Source of the DNA: Aegicerativicinus sediminis | GTDB taxonomy: Bacteria > Bacteroidota > Bacteroidia > Flavobacteriales > Flavobacteriaceae | Direction: 5' to 3' | Assembly (NCBI RefSeq): GCF_015476115.1 | Contig: NZ_CP064295.1 | Coordinates: forward strand, 4,024,001 to 4,088,000 | Length of the DNA: 64,000 nt | Shown here: piece by piece, positions 55,712 to 64,000 of the stretch | How positions within the stretch are numbered: the first letter of the stretch is position 1 | Layout: every line of letters begins with the position of its first letter | The notes under the pieces: model-generated | Database searches by the model: none | What the model saw: only the letters and a program-made list of their open reading frames with translations | Told to the model about the DNA's origin: nothing | Made by a program: the position numbers and the translations under genes

Positions 55712-56458
55712 CTAAAATTTTGGGTGCTCCAATGCTTCACTTTCTCTAAATTCCTGAATTTCTTCATATTCCATTCGCGATTGAATAATGTAGAAAAGCA
55801 GAGCTAGCATAAGGAATAAGGAACAAAGCACATTTAATGCATTGTAGTCATTTGCAACATAGAAATATGCCAACTGTATTATTTCTGCAAAGACTATAAA
55901 AATAGATCCCAATAATAAATTCATTGATTTTTTATCGTCGCGATAAATGAAATTTATTAAACTAACCGATAATAAAATCATTATCACCGAATTGTATGTC
56001 ATCTCAAGTAAGTAGGAAGACGTGTCAAGGCTATCCTTAGTGGTTCCTGTTACGGAATACACACAAAATACATCTAGAACCCCTAAAATAATTAGGTGAA
56101 AAGGAAATTGCCTAAAGACACTTTTAACATTAATTGTTCGTAGGATATTCAAAGTTAGAAAGACATAAGCCAACATATTGAGGCCGTTGCCTATAAAATA
56201 TATTAGTGAATTGTCTTCCCATTCAAAATAAGACCATCCAAGCAATCCAATCATATTAATGAGTTCAGCCAAGGCTATCATAGAAAGGAATAACAAGAAT
56301 AACGGTTTCCGTTTTTTAACAAGAACAAAATACAGCCCCGTTAACGCAACCATAATTAGTGTACGAACTGCGTAGGCGTACATCTCCAGTTGTAGTACCT
56401 GGAACACTATAAAACTTAGCGCCAGGCATATAAGTAATGAAATCAATATTTTTTTCAT
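55712..56458 (-). CDS. Polytopic membrane protein of unknown function
   Basis: A 248-residue protein with about seven or eight transmembrane helices (5-22, 28-46, 52-70, 84-102, 118-136, 153-171, 183-200, 206-226) and a charged C-terminal tail (QSRMEYEEIQEFRESEALEHPKF). The layout recalls YhhN/lysoplasmalogenase-like proteins, but no motif confirms that. It has its own promoter with an inverted repeat upstream and converges on the nucleotidase gene with an 8-bp gap. Confidence 0.75.
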   Translation of the reverse strand: MKKILISLLICLALSFIVFQVLQLEMYAYAVRTLIMVALTGLYFVLVKKRKPLFLLFLSMIALAELINMIGLLGWSYFEWEDNSLIYFIGNGLNMLAYVFLTLNILRTINVKSVFRQFPFHLIILGVLDVFCVYSVTGTTKDSLDTSSYLLEMTYNSVIMILLSVSLINFIYRDDKKSMNLLLGSIFIVFAEIIQLAYFYVANDYNALNVLCSLFLMLALLFYIIQSRMEYEEIQEFRESEALEHPKF

Positions 56459-56485
56459 TAGTCTAGATTTGGGGCTTGACTAGAG

Positions 56486-56493
56486 CAAATATA
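56486..56493 (-). promoter_or_regulatory. -7 element for the membrane-protein gene
   Basis: TATATTTG on the minus strand fits TAnnTTTG, 27 nt from the ATG at 56458. Confidence 0.5.
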
Positions 56494-56512
56494 AATATAT
56501 TTTACAAATAAA

Positions 56513-56535
56513 CGATAAAAAAATACATTTTATCG
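56513..56535. repeat. Inverted repeat at the -33/upstream position
   Basis: CGATAAAA-7 nt-TTTTATCG lies 19-42 bp upstream of the -7 element. It is a candidate regulator site for the membrane-protein gene. Confidence 0.45.
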
Positions 56536-56606
56536 ATATTTATTTTATTTTTGTAGGAATTTACTTGTTTTTAAATAATTTTTTACTTATTCTAAAGTGT
56601 TCCTTT

Positions 56607-56912
56607 TTATACATATCTCTCTATAGGAACTACTATAGCCTTTATTGGGTTATCAGTTTCCAGCCTTTTGTTAAACTCTTTAACCAAGGTAAAAAAATCA
56701 TCTATTTTGTTTTCATCTGTAAATGAAAAATACATGGTGCTTTCATTTCCACCAGTAATACTTGGGAACCAACTTGAGGAATCCAAGATTGAGGGGACTT
56801 CTTTATATCCGTCAATTTCTGACTGACTAAAGCGATCGATATGGCTTTGAGCCAAGAGTTTTCGTGCTTGCGACTGAAACTCCTCAACTACGGTAACAAT
56901 CAAAAGTTTCAT
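56607..56912 (-). CDS. Small, possibly PII-like protein at the end of an RND efflux operon
   Basis: A 101-residue cytoplasmic protein. It begins MKLLIVTVVEEFQSQARKLL, followed by GYKEV and a segment ending TMYFSFTDENKIDDFFTLVKEF, then KAIVVPIERYV: a beta-alpha-beta-beta-alpha-beta order like PII/CutA-type ferredoxin folds. Small PII-like or DUF3240-type proteins are known next to metal-type RND pumps, so a regulatory role in efflux is inferred. Its ATG shares the A of the pump's stop (TAATG), so translation is coupled. Confidence 0.65.
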   Translation of the reverse strand: MKLLIVTVVEEFQSQARKLLAQSHIDRFSQSEIDGYKEVPSILDSSSWFPSITGGNESTMYFSFTDENKIDDFFTLVKEFNKRLETDNPIKAIVVPIERYV

Positions 56913-59900
56913 TAGTTATGATTTTTACGTTCAATTAAATAATACACGAGAGGCACTACCAATAAGGTCAATACTGTAGATGCAATTGTCCCACCCATCA
57001 AACTTATAGCTAAACCTTGGAATATAGGGTCAAACAAAATAACGAATGCCCCAATAACTACGGTTCCCGCTGTTAACAAAATTGGTGTGGTTCTAACTGC
57101 TCCAGCCTCAATTACTGCCTGTTTCAATGGTACGCCATCATTCAAACGAAGGTTTACAAAATCTATAAGCAATACCGAGTTCCTAACCATTATACCTGCC
57201 AACGCAATCATACCTATAAATGAAGTAGCTGTAAAAAATGCTCCTAATATCCAATGTCCCAATACAATGCCCACCATTGAAAGAGGTATCGCAACCATCA
57301 TAACCACTGGAGCTTTAAAATTTTGAAACCATCCAACTATTAACATATAAATAATTACAATAACACCGAGAAAGGCTAATCCCAAATCACGGAATACTTC
57401 CAAGGTAATTTGCCACTCACCATCCCATTTTACGGTATAATCTTGTTCTAATTCAGGTTGTTTAATATATAATTCATTTATAGTATAACCTTCTGGAAGC
57501 TTTATATTTTCCAGCTTGTCGGTCATGCCAAGTATAGCGTAAACTGGACTTTCAAGTTTTCCTGCCATATCTGCCATCACATAAACAACCCTTTTCTGGT
57601 TTTTCCTATATATACTTTTAGCAGCCGTGGTTTCATTAATCTCTACCAAATCGCTTATAGAAACCATATTCCCACCTCTTGCTTTTATCTGAACTCTAGA
57701 AATATCCTGTAGAGTTGATTTTTCCTTTTCTTCCAAAGTCAAAACAATTCCAACCTGTTCTGAAGCGTCCTGATCAAACAAATGCGATACGGCTCGATTA
57801 CCTAGAGCCATATTCAAGGTATGTGTTATTTGTTGTGGCGAAATGCCAAATAGCATTGCCTTTTCCCTATCTATATTGAAAAAATAATCCTTTTGATCAG
57901 CTTCGACCATCCAATCTACATCTACAACATCTTCCGTATTATTTAAAATGCTTTGAACCTCATTTGCAAGTCGCATTTGTTCATCATAATCTGGACCATA
58001 AATTTCTGCTACAATAGTTGATAGGACAGGAGGGCCTGGTGGAACCTCAACTATTTTTACGTTTGCTCCATATTTAATGGCTATTTCCTGAATTCTTGGT
58101 CGAAATTGCTTAGCAATATCATGACTCTGTTCTTTGCGATCATGTTTATCAATTAAATTTACTTGAATATCCGCTACATTACTTCCGCCCCTTAAATCGT
58201 AATGCCTAACCAATCCATTAAAGGTTATAGGTGCTGAAGTTCCTACATAACTTTGATAATTTTCAACAAGGAGTTGTTCTGCGATATATTGATTTATTTC
58301 CTTGGCAACCAAAGCGGTCCTTTCTAAGGTCGTGCCCTCAGGCATGTCAATTACAACTTGAAATTCATTTTTGTTATCGAATGGCAACATCTTCACCGCA
58401 ACGGTTTTAGTAAAAAACAGTCCAATTGAGGCGATTAAGAGCAAAAAGGTTATTCCAAGAAAAATCCACCTCTTTTTAGGGTTCTCAATCAATGGTTTTT
58501 CAAACTTTTCATACACACGATAAATCCAAGTCTCCTCCATTGTTTTATGTTCTTTCCCATTCCCAGATTTTTTATCTTTTTCTCTCAAAAAAATGTATCC
58601 CAAATAAGGAGTTATTGTTAATGCAACAAAAAGAGACAGTAGCATTGCAATAGAAGCACCTATGGGCATTGGAGACATATACGGCCCCATTAATCCAGAA
58701 ACAAAAGCCATAGGTAAAACAGAGGCTATTACTGTAAATGTTGCAAGAATGGTAGGGTTTCCAACTTCATTAATAGCGTAAAGGGCTGCCTGTTTAAATG
58801 GCAGGCGTTTCATCTTAAAATGTCGATGCATGTTTTCAGCAATTATTATTGAGTCATCCACCACAATACCTGTTACAAATACCAACGCAAAAAGTGTAAT
58901 CCTGTTTAAGGTATAATCCAACATATAATAACTTAAAAGGGTTAATGCGAATGTAATTGGCACTGAAAGAAACACTACCAAGCCACCACGCCAACCCATA
59001 GCCAGCATTACAACCAAGGTAACTGCAATTATTGCTCCTATAAGATGTAATAAAAGTTCCGAAACTTTTTGGGATGCGGTTTCACCATAATTTCTAGTTA
59101 TTTCAACATGAACATCATCAGGGATTAGTGTTTTACGTAATTGATCAATTTTATCAATTACTACATCAGAAATTTTCATAGCGTCTGCGCCTTTGCGCTT
59201 GGCTATTGAAATTGTAACCGCTGGATATTCTGAAGGAAAGGTTTCTACCTTATCATCTGCCTTCCCAAATCCCAGAGACACATATGTCTGGGGCAATTCT
59301 GGACCATCTTGTATCGATGCTATTTGTTTAAGATAAATGGGTTGATTTTGATTTACACCAACGACCAAATTCTCCAAATCACCCTTTGTCTCAAGAAATT
59401 TCCCTGAATTAACTAGAAATTCTGTATCATTATTCCTAAAGCTACCTGAGGAAAGTTGTTGGTTGTTAGTTTTAATCATTTCCGCAACATTTAGGAAATC
59501 TAGACTAGTTGCTGCCATTTTATCCTTGTCTAACACCACCCTCATCTGACGGTCACGTCCACCAATCTTTCTAGTGGCTGAAACATCATTGACTTTTTTA
59601 ATTTCATCAGACAATTCCTGTGCAATTTGCTTAAGATGAAAGTCATCATAGGTTTCACTCCAAAGTGTAAGTCCAAGCATTGGGACATCATCAATAGAAC
59701 GGGTTTTAACCAAAGGAAACGTTACTCCTTCTGGCATTTGGTCCATGTGCTTATTGATTTCATTGTAAAGCTTTACAAAAGATCTCTCTATATCCTCTCC
59801 AACATAAAATTGTACAATTACCATTCCCTGTTCTTTCATAGAAGTTGAATAAACATATTCTACCCCTGGGATGTTTGATATCAATTTTTCTAATGGCTTT

Positions 59901-60106
59901 ATTACCCTAGATTCTACCTCCGTGGGTGTTGCTCCAGGATAGCCTACAAATATGTCAGCCATAGGAACATCTATCTGCGGTTCCTCTTCTCTTGGAATCA
60001 AAAAAGAGCTGTAGACCCCTATGACCATAAACACAATCATAAGGAGTACTGTTAATTTTGAACTTATAAAAGCTTTGGCAATTTTGCCCGCTAATCCATC
60101 TTTCAT
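56912..60106 (-). CDS. RND efflux transporter permease
   Basis: A 1064-residue inner-membrane proton-driven pump. TM1 is near 15-32, followed by periplasmic porter domains, the TM4 proton-relay pair in GIVVDDSIIIAENMHRH, and a second repeat from about residue 540. YPGATPTEVESRVIKPLEKLI and PYLGYIFLREK are AcrB/HAE1-superfamily segments. The substrate (drug or metal) cannot be told. It is coupled to the adaptor upstream (15-bp gap) and the small protein downstream. Confidence 0.95.
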   Translation of the reverse strand: MKDGLAGKIAKAFISSKLTVLLMIVFMVIGVYSSFLIPREEEPQIDVPMADIFVGYPGATPTEVESRVIKPLEKLISNIPGVEYVYSTSMKEQGMVIVQFYVGEDIERSFVKLYNEINKHMDQMPEGVTFPLVKTRSIDDVPMLGLTLWSETYDDFHLKQIAQELSDEIKKVNDVSATRKIGGRDRQMRVVLDKDKMAATSLDFLNVAEMIKTNNQQLSSGSFRNNDTEFLVNSGKFLETKGDLENLVVGVNQNQPIYLKQIASIQDGPELPQTYVSLGFGKADDKVETFPSEYPAVTISIAKRKGADAMKISDVVIDKIDQLRKTLIPDDVHVEITRNYGETASQKVSELLLHLIGAIIAVTLVVMLAMGWRGGLVVFLSVPITFALTLLSYYMLDYTLNRITLFALVFVTGIVVDDSIIIAENMHRHFKMKRLPFKQAALYAINEVGNPTILATFTVIASVLPMAFVSGLMGPYMSPMPIGASIAMLLSLFVALTITPYLGYIFLREKDKKSGNGKEHKTMEETWIYRVYEKFEKPLIENPKKRWIFLGITFLLLIASIGLFFTKTVAVKMLPFDNKNEFQVVIDMPEGTTLERTALVAKEINQYIAEQLLVENYQSYVGTSAPITFNGLVRHYDLRGGSNVADIQVNLIDKHDRKEQSHDIAKQFRPRIQEIAIKYGANVKIVEVPPGPPVLSTIVAEIYGPDYDEQMRLANEVQSILNNTEDVVDVDWMVEADQKDYFFNIDREKAMLFGISPQQITHTLNMALGNRAVSHLFDQDASEQVGIVLTLEEKEKSTLQDISRVQIKARGGNMVSISDLVEINETTAAKSIYRKNQKRVVYVMADMAGKLESPVYAILGMTDKLENIKLPEGYTINELYIKQPELEQDYTVKWDGEWQITLEVFRDLGLAFLGVIVIIYMLIVGWFQNFKAPVVMMVAIPLSMVGIVLGHWILGAFFTATSFIGMIALAGIMVRNSVLLIDFVNLRLNDGVPLKQAVIEAGAVRTTPILLTAGTVVIGAFVILFDPIFQGLAISLMGGTIASTVLTLLVVPLVYYLIERKNHN

Positions 60107-60121
60107 AATCTAGCTAACCTA

Positions 60122-61201
60122 TTATTGTACCGAAACAGGTACGCCGTTATACAATTTACCCTCCGCAGAAACTATATAATTTTCATCAGGCCTCAATCCA
60201 GACAACACTTCCACTGTATCGCCAAATGATTTTCCAATTCTCACCCAACGCAACAAAGCCGTATTGCTTTCACTAACAGTATATATCCCTGAAAGTTGAC
60301 CTTGATTTACAATGGCCGATTTTGGTATAACCACTTTTTCTATACGTGCTTTATTTTCATGAACGGGAAACTGAACGTTAACATACATGCCAGAAAGCAC
60401 TTCTGGATGGCTTTCCACCAATTCAACGGTTGCTAAATATTGACCGCCCGTATTTCGTGCTGAAGTACTTAATTCATTTACAACCCCATTAAGTACAACT
60501 CCATTTGATTTTATATGAACCTTAGTTGTGTCTCCATTCTTAATATTAGTAATCTCACTTTCCGGTATTGATACCTTTGCCTCAAAAGCCTTGGCGCCTT
60601 CAATAGAAATTAGAGGGATACCTGGATTCGCCATAGCCCCTTCATCTATAAATTTATTTGTTATAATACCTGAAAATGGCGCACGAATATTACTATAGGC
60701 AAATTGAGCATCCACCTCCTTTTCCATTTGTTTCGCGACTTCTAGTCTTGCTTGGGCCATTTCGAACTTGGCAGTAATATCATCCAGTTCTTTTTGGGTG
60801 GCACTATTTTCCGCAAATAGATTTTTAAACCGATTATAATCTTTTTGGGCATTAGCATATGCTGCTTTTGCTTCCACAATTGTCGCTTGAGTTTGTGCTC
60901 TTTTTGCGGAAAGATCTGAGTTGTTTATTCTAATAACCAAGTCTCCTTTAGACACCTTATCACCCACTTTTACATAGATTTTTTCTACAAACCCCATAGA
61001 TCTAGTACTAAGATTAGCACTATTAACCGCTTCAATTTTCCCACTAGCTGAAACCCATGATTCATTTTGCTCTGAGGAAACCGATGCTACATGAACAAGA
61101 ACAGGAGTTGGAGAAGTATGCTTGTTTTCCTTTTTACCACCACACGAGAACAGTAGTAGCATAAAAGACATAATTGCAATAATATAGTTGGCTTTTTTCA
61201 T
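60122..61201 (-). CDS. RND periplasmic adaptor (membrane fusion) lipoprotein
   Basis: A 359-residue lipoprotein (MKKANYIIAIMSFMLLLFSC) of the HlyD/AcrA family. It has a lipoyl half-motif GFVEKIYVKVGDKVSKGDLVIRI, an alpha-hairpin with coiled coil (about 100-165), the second lipoyl half (FSGIITNKFIDEGAMANPGIPLISI) and beta-barrel and membrane-proximal domains. It links the pump to the TolC-type channel. It starts 2 bp after the channel gene ends. Confidence 0.94.
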   Translation of the reverse strand: MKKANYIIAIMSFMLLLFSCGGKKENKHTSPTPVLVHVASVSSEQNESWVSASGKIEAVNSANLSTRSMGFVEKIYVKVGDKVSKGDLVIRINNSDLSAKRAQTQATIVEAKAAYANAQKDYNRFKNLFAENSATQKELDDITAKFEMAQARLEVAKQMEKEVDAQFAYSNIRAPFSGIITNKFIDEGAMANPGIPLISIEGAKAFEAKVSIPESEITNIKNGDTTKVHIKSNGVVLNGVVNELSTSARNTGGQYLATVELVESHPEVLSGMYVNVQFPVHENKARIEKVVIPKSAIVNQGQLSGIYTVSESNTALLRWVRIGKSFGDTVEVLSGLRPDENYIVSAEGKLYNGVPVSVQ

Positions 61202-61203
61202 GA

Positions 61204-62499
61204 TTATTTACTTAAAAAATTTAGGTACAACTGTGCATAGTTGTATTGGAAAATGGCTTTGTTTAATTCTAATTGTTTTTGTGCGAATTGAGTTTCAGCA
61301 ATAAGTAAATCAGAGGTTCTCTCCAAACCTTCCTTATAGCGGTTGTTCCTAATTCTCAAAGATTCTTCCGATTGTTCAACGGCTAATTTTGCTAGCCTTA
61401 CGGAATTGTATGCATCCTGCACTAAACGGTTGGTCCGATTAAATTCTGACCGACTTTCCATTTTATATTGATCTAATTCATATTTAGATTTTTCAAAAGA
61501 AGCTTTACTCTTGGCTACTTTTCCAATTTTTTTTGAGCCATCGAATAAATTCCAACTTAATTGTGCCCCCACTATATAACCATTTGCATCGGCTTGAAAG
61601 AATTTGTCGTCATATAATTCAAAACTTCCAAAAGCATTAAGTCTTGGTAAAAAAGCCATTTTATCAGCTTTATAAGCACTTTCATAAGCATCAAGAGCTT
61701 TGCCCAAAGCCAATATATCAGGTCTTTCTTCCGTAAAGACCTTTATGTCCAAAGGAGCATTCATTAAACTTAAACTATCGGCTGGTTGATAAAGAGTAAA
61801 CGTTTCGTCATTAAATAATACAGATAAGTAGTTGGATGCATTTAAAACATTACTTTGAGCCAACTGAAGTTGATTTTCAACTTCTGTATACCTCACTTCC
61901 ACAGCCAATAAATCTGATTTCTGAATCAATCCTTGATTAAAACTATTTTTGGTAATTCGGAGTGTTTCAAACAAAGCCTCTCTAGTCTTCAATAATACAT
62001 TTACTGCCCCTATAGCCAATTGTAATTGCATGTAGGCCTTTTTGGTTTCCATAACCACATATTCCTGAGTTCTTGCTTGATGAAATTCCGATGCTTCCAT
62101 TTTAGCCTTTGCCGCACTTCTTTGAAAAATTCCGTCAAAATTGAGTAGTGGCTGCATTACCTCTATTTTAGTGGCAAAATTTGTTGTTTGGTCAGGATCA
62201 TTCAACAAACTTGGATTGAAGTCATTTTGGGTAAGAATCTCCTGATTTAATTTAGACCCGAATGCCATCAACGGATTAGTTGTAGAAATCCCAGTATAAG
62301 ATGCTTCAATACTGGGTAAGAATATAGCATTAGTTTGGGCATACTCTGCTTTCGATTCCAACACCGATGCATTAACCACCCTAATAACATTGCTATTTTG
62401 GGCAGCTTTATTTACAGCCTCCTCCATACTAAGGATGTGCTGAGCCTGAATGGCCCCGCTTAGCATGATAAAAAGAGTGATTATACTTATATATTTCAT
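61204..62499 (-). CDS. TolC-family outer membrane efflux protein
   Basis: A 431-residue exported protein (MKYISIITLFIMLSGAIQAQ) starting at ATG 62499, with another ATG two codons upstream (62505). It shows two internally related OEP halves rich in coiled-coil helices (about 50-215 and 240-430: EVRYTEVENQLQLAQSNVLNASNYL; ERTSDLLIAETQFAQKQLELNKAIFQYNYAQLYL). It is first in the channel-adaptor-pump-small protein operon. No local regulator gene was found. Confidence 0.93.
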   Translation of the reverse strand: MKYISIITLFIMLSGAIQAQHILSMEEAVNKAAQNSNVIRVVNASVLESKAEYAQTNAIFLPSIEASYTGISTTNPLMAFGSKLNQEILTQNDFNPSLLNDPDQTTNFATKIEVMQPLLNFDGIFQRSAAKAKMEASEFHQARTQEYVVMETKKAYMQLQLAIGAVNVLLKTREALFETLRITKNSFNQGLIQKSDLLAVEVRYTEVENQLQLAQSNVLNASNYLSVLFNDETFTLYQPADSLSLMNAPLDIKVFTEERPDILALGKALDAYESAYKADKMAFLPRLNAFGSFELYDDKFFQADANGYIVGAQLSWNLFDGSKKIGKVAKSKASFEKSKYELDQYKMESRSEFNRTNRLVQDAYNSVRLAKLAVEQSEESLRIRNNRYKEGLERTSDLLIAETQFAQKQLELNKAIFQYNYAQLYLNFLSK

Positions 62500-62518
62500 G
62501 AACATTTCAAATTTTGAA

Positions 62519-62526
62519 CAAATATA
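62519..62526 (-). promoter_or_regulatory. -7 element for the RND operon
   Basis: TATATTTG on the minus strand lies 13-19 nt before the two candidate ATGs, giving a very short leader. Confidence 0.5.
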
Positions 62527-62667
62527 AAGTGGCTGAACAGCTATAGTCAGTCACATTTGTTACCAAACTCAATTGCCAGAAAATATATGATTGGAAAAAA
62601 ATACAATTCAGAAAAGGAAGCTATCTATCTGAATTATAATTATTTAGAATAAAATAAAATTATATTT

Positions 62668-64000
<1,333 letters not shown>

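Overview
The window is a gene-dense, AT-rich piece of chromosome from a member of the Bacteroidota, most likely a marine-type Flavobacteriaceae. Evidence for this placement: many lipoproteins with short Bacteroidetes-style lipoboxes, a YtxJ bacillithiol-system protein, a PorD/DUF4835-like protein, the Flavobacteria-like order dapA-bamD-rpoZ-coaBC-porD-recN-fabI, and repeated promoters with the Bacteroidetes -7 element TAnnTTTG. In two cases (lpdA and SRP RNA) a TTG lies exactly 19 nt upstream of that element. Shine-Dalgarno sequences are nearly absent. I see no prophage, insertion sequence, CRISPR array, tRNA or rRNA; nearly all of the window looks like core genome. Start codons were reassigned where signal peptides, family N-termini or promoters argued for it.

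Layout. 1-5.6 kb: truncated chorismate-binding enzyme (pabB-like), a His-rich TPR lipoprotein, lpdA, a CPBP membrane protein and an Lrp/AsnC regulator. 5.7-8.6 kb: a methionine-gamma-lyase-type enzyme divergent from the regulator, then an NhaC-family antiporter; a perfect Lrp-consensus palindrome lies between regulator and enzyme. 8.7-16.4 kb: ankyrin protein, DUF2007 protein, ABC-F ATPase, thioredoxin-fold lipoprotein, transaldolase/FSA, an SDR, the SRP RNA, glutamine cyclotransferase and a thioesterase. 16.4-24.7 kb: envelope proteins, glyA, fumarylacetoacetase, a tandem DUF4242 lipoprotein and ytxJ. 24.8-33.6 kb: clpB with a structured 3' region, deoC, a histidine phosphatase, a DUF6503 lipoprotein, smpB, an M20 peptidase, pcm and an oxidoreductase. 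33.7-41.5 kb: a TlpA-like lipoprotein, 3-hydroxybutyryl-CoA dehydrogenase, a YggS PLP protein, an exonuclease/GIY-YIG protein with no ordinary start codon, and a K+ channel-miaA-NTF2-like operon.

41.5-54 kb is a long minus-strand block: response regulator and histidine kinase; coaE, a YbbR protein and a glycosyltransferase (overlapping genes); fabI; recN; porD-like, coaBC, rpoZ and bamD; dapA and a DUF6913-like protein. It combines cofactor (CoA), lipid, lysine/peptidoglycan and outer-membrane assembly functions. 54-55.7 kb holds a 5'-nucleotidase split into two exported proteins. 55.7-62.5 kb holds a membrane protein and a tolC-adaptor-RND efflux operon ending in a small possible PII-like protein. 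The window ends inside ligA.

The most interesting signals are regulatory and RNA-level: the Lrp site, a series of hairpins with GNRA-type loops after clpB, orphan terminators and palindromes in intergenic regions, promoters placed so close to start codons that leaderless mRNAs are expected, and an apparent AUU start for the exonuclease. No wholly new multi-gene system could be demonstrated.
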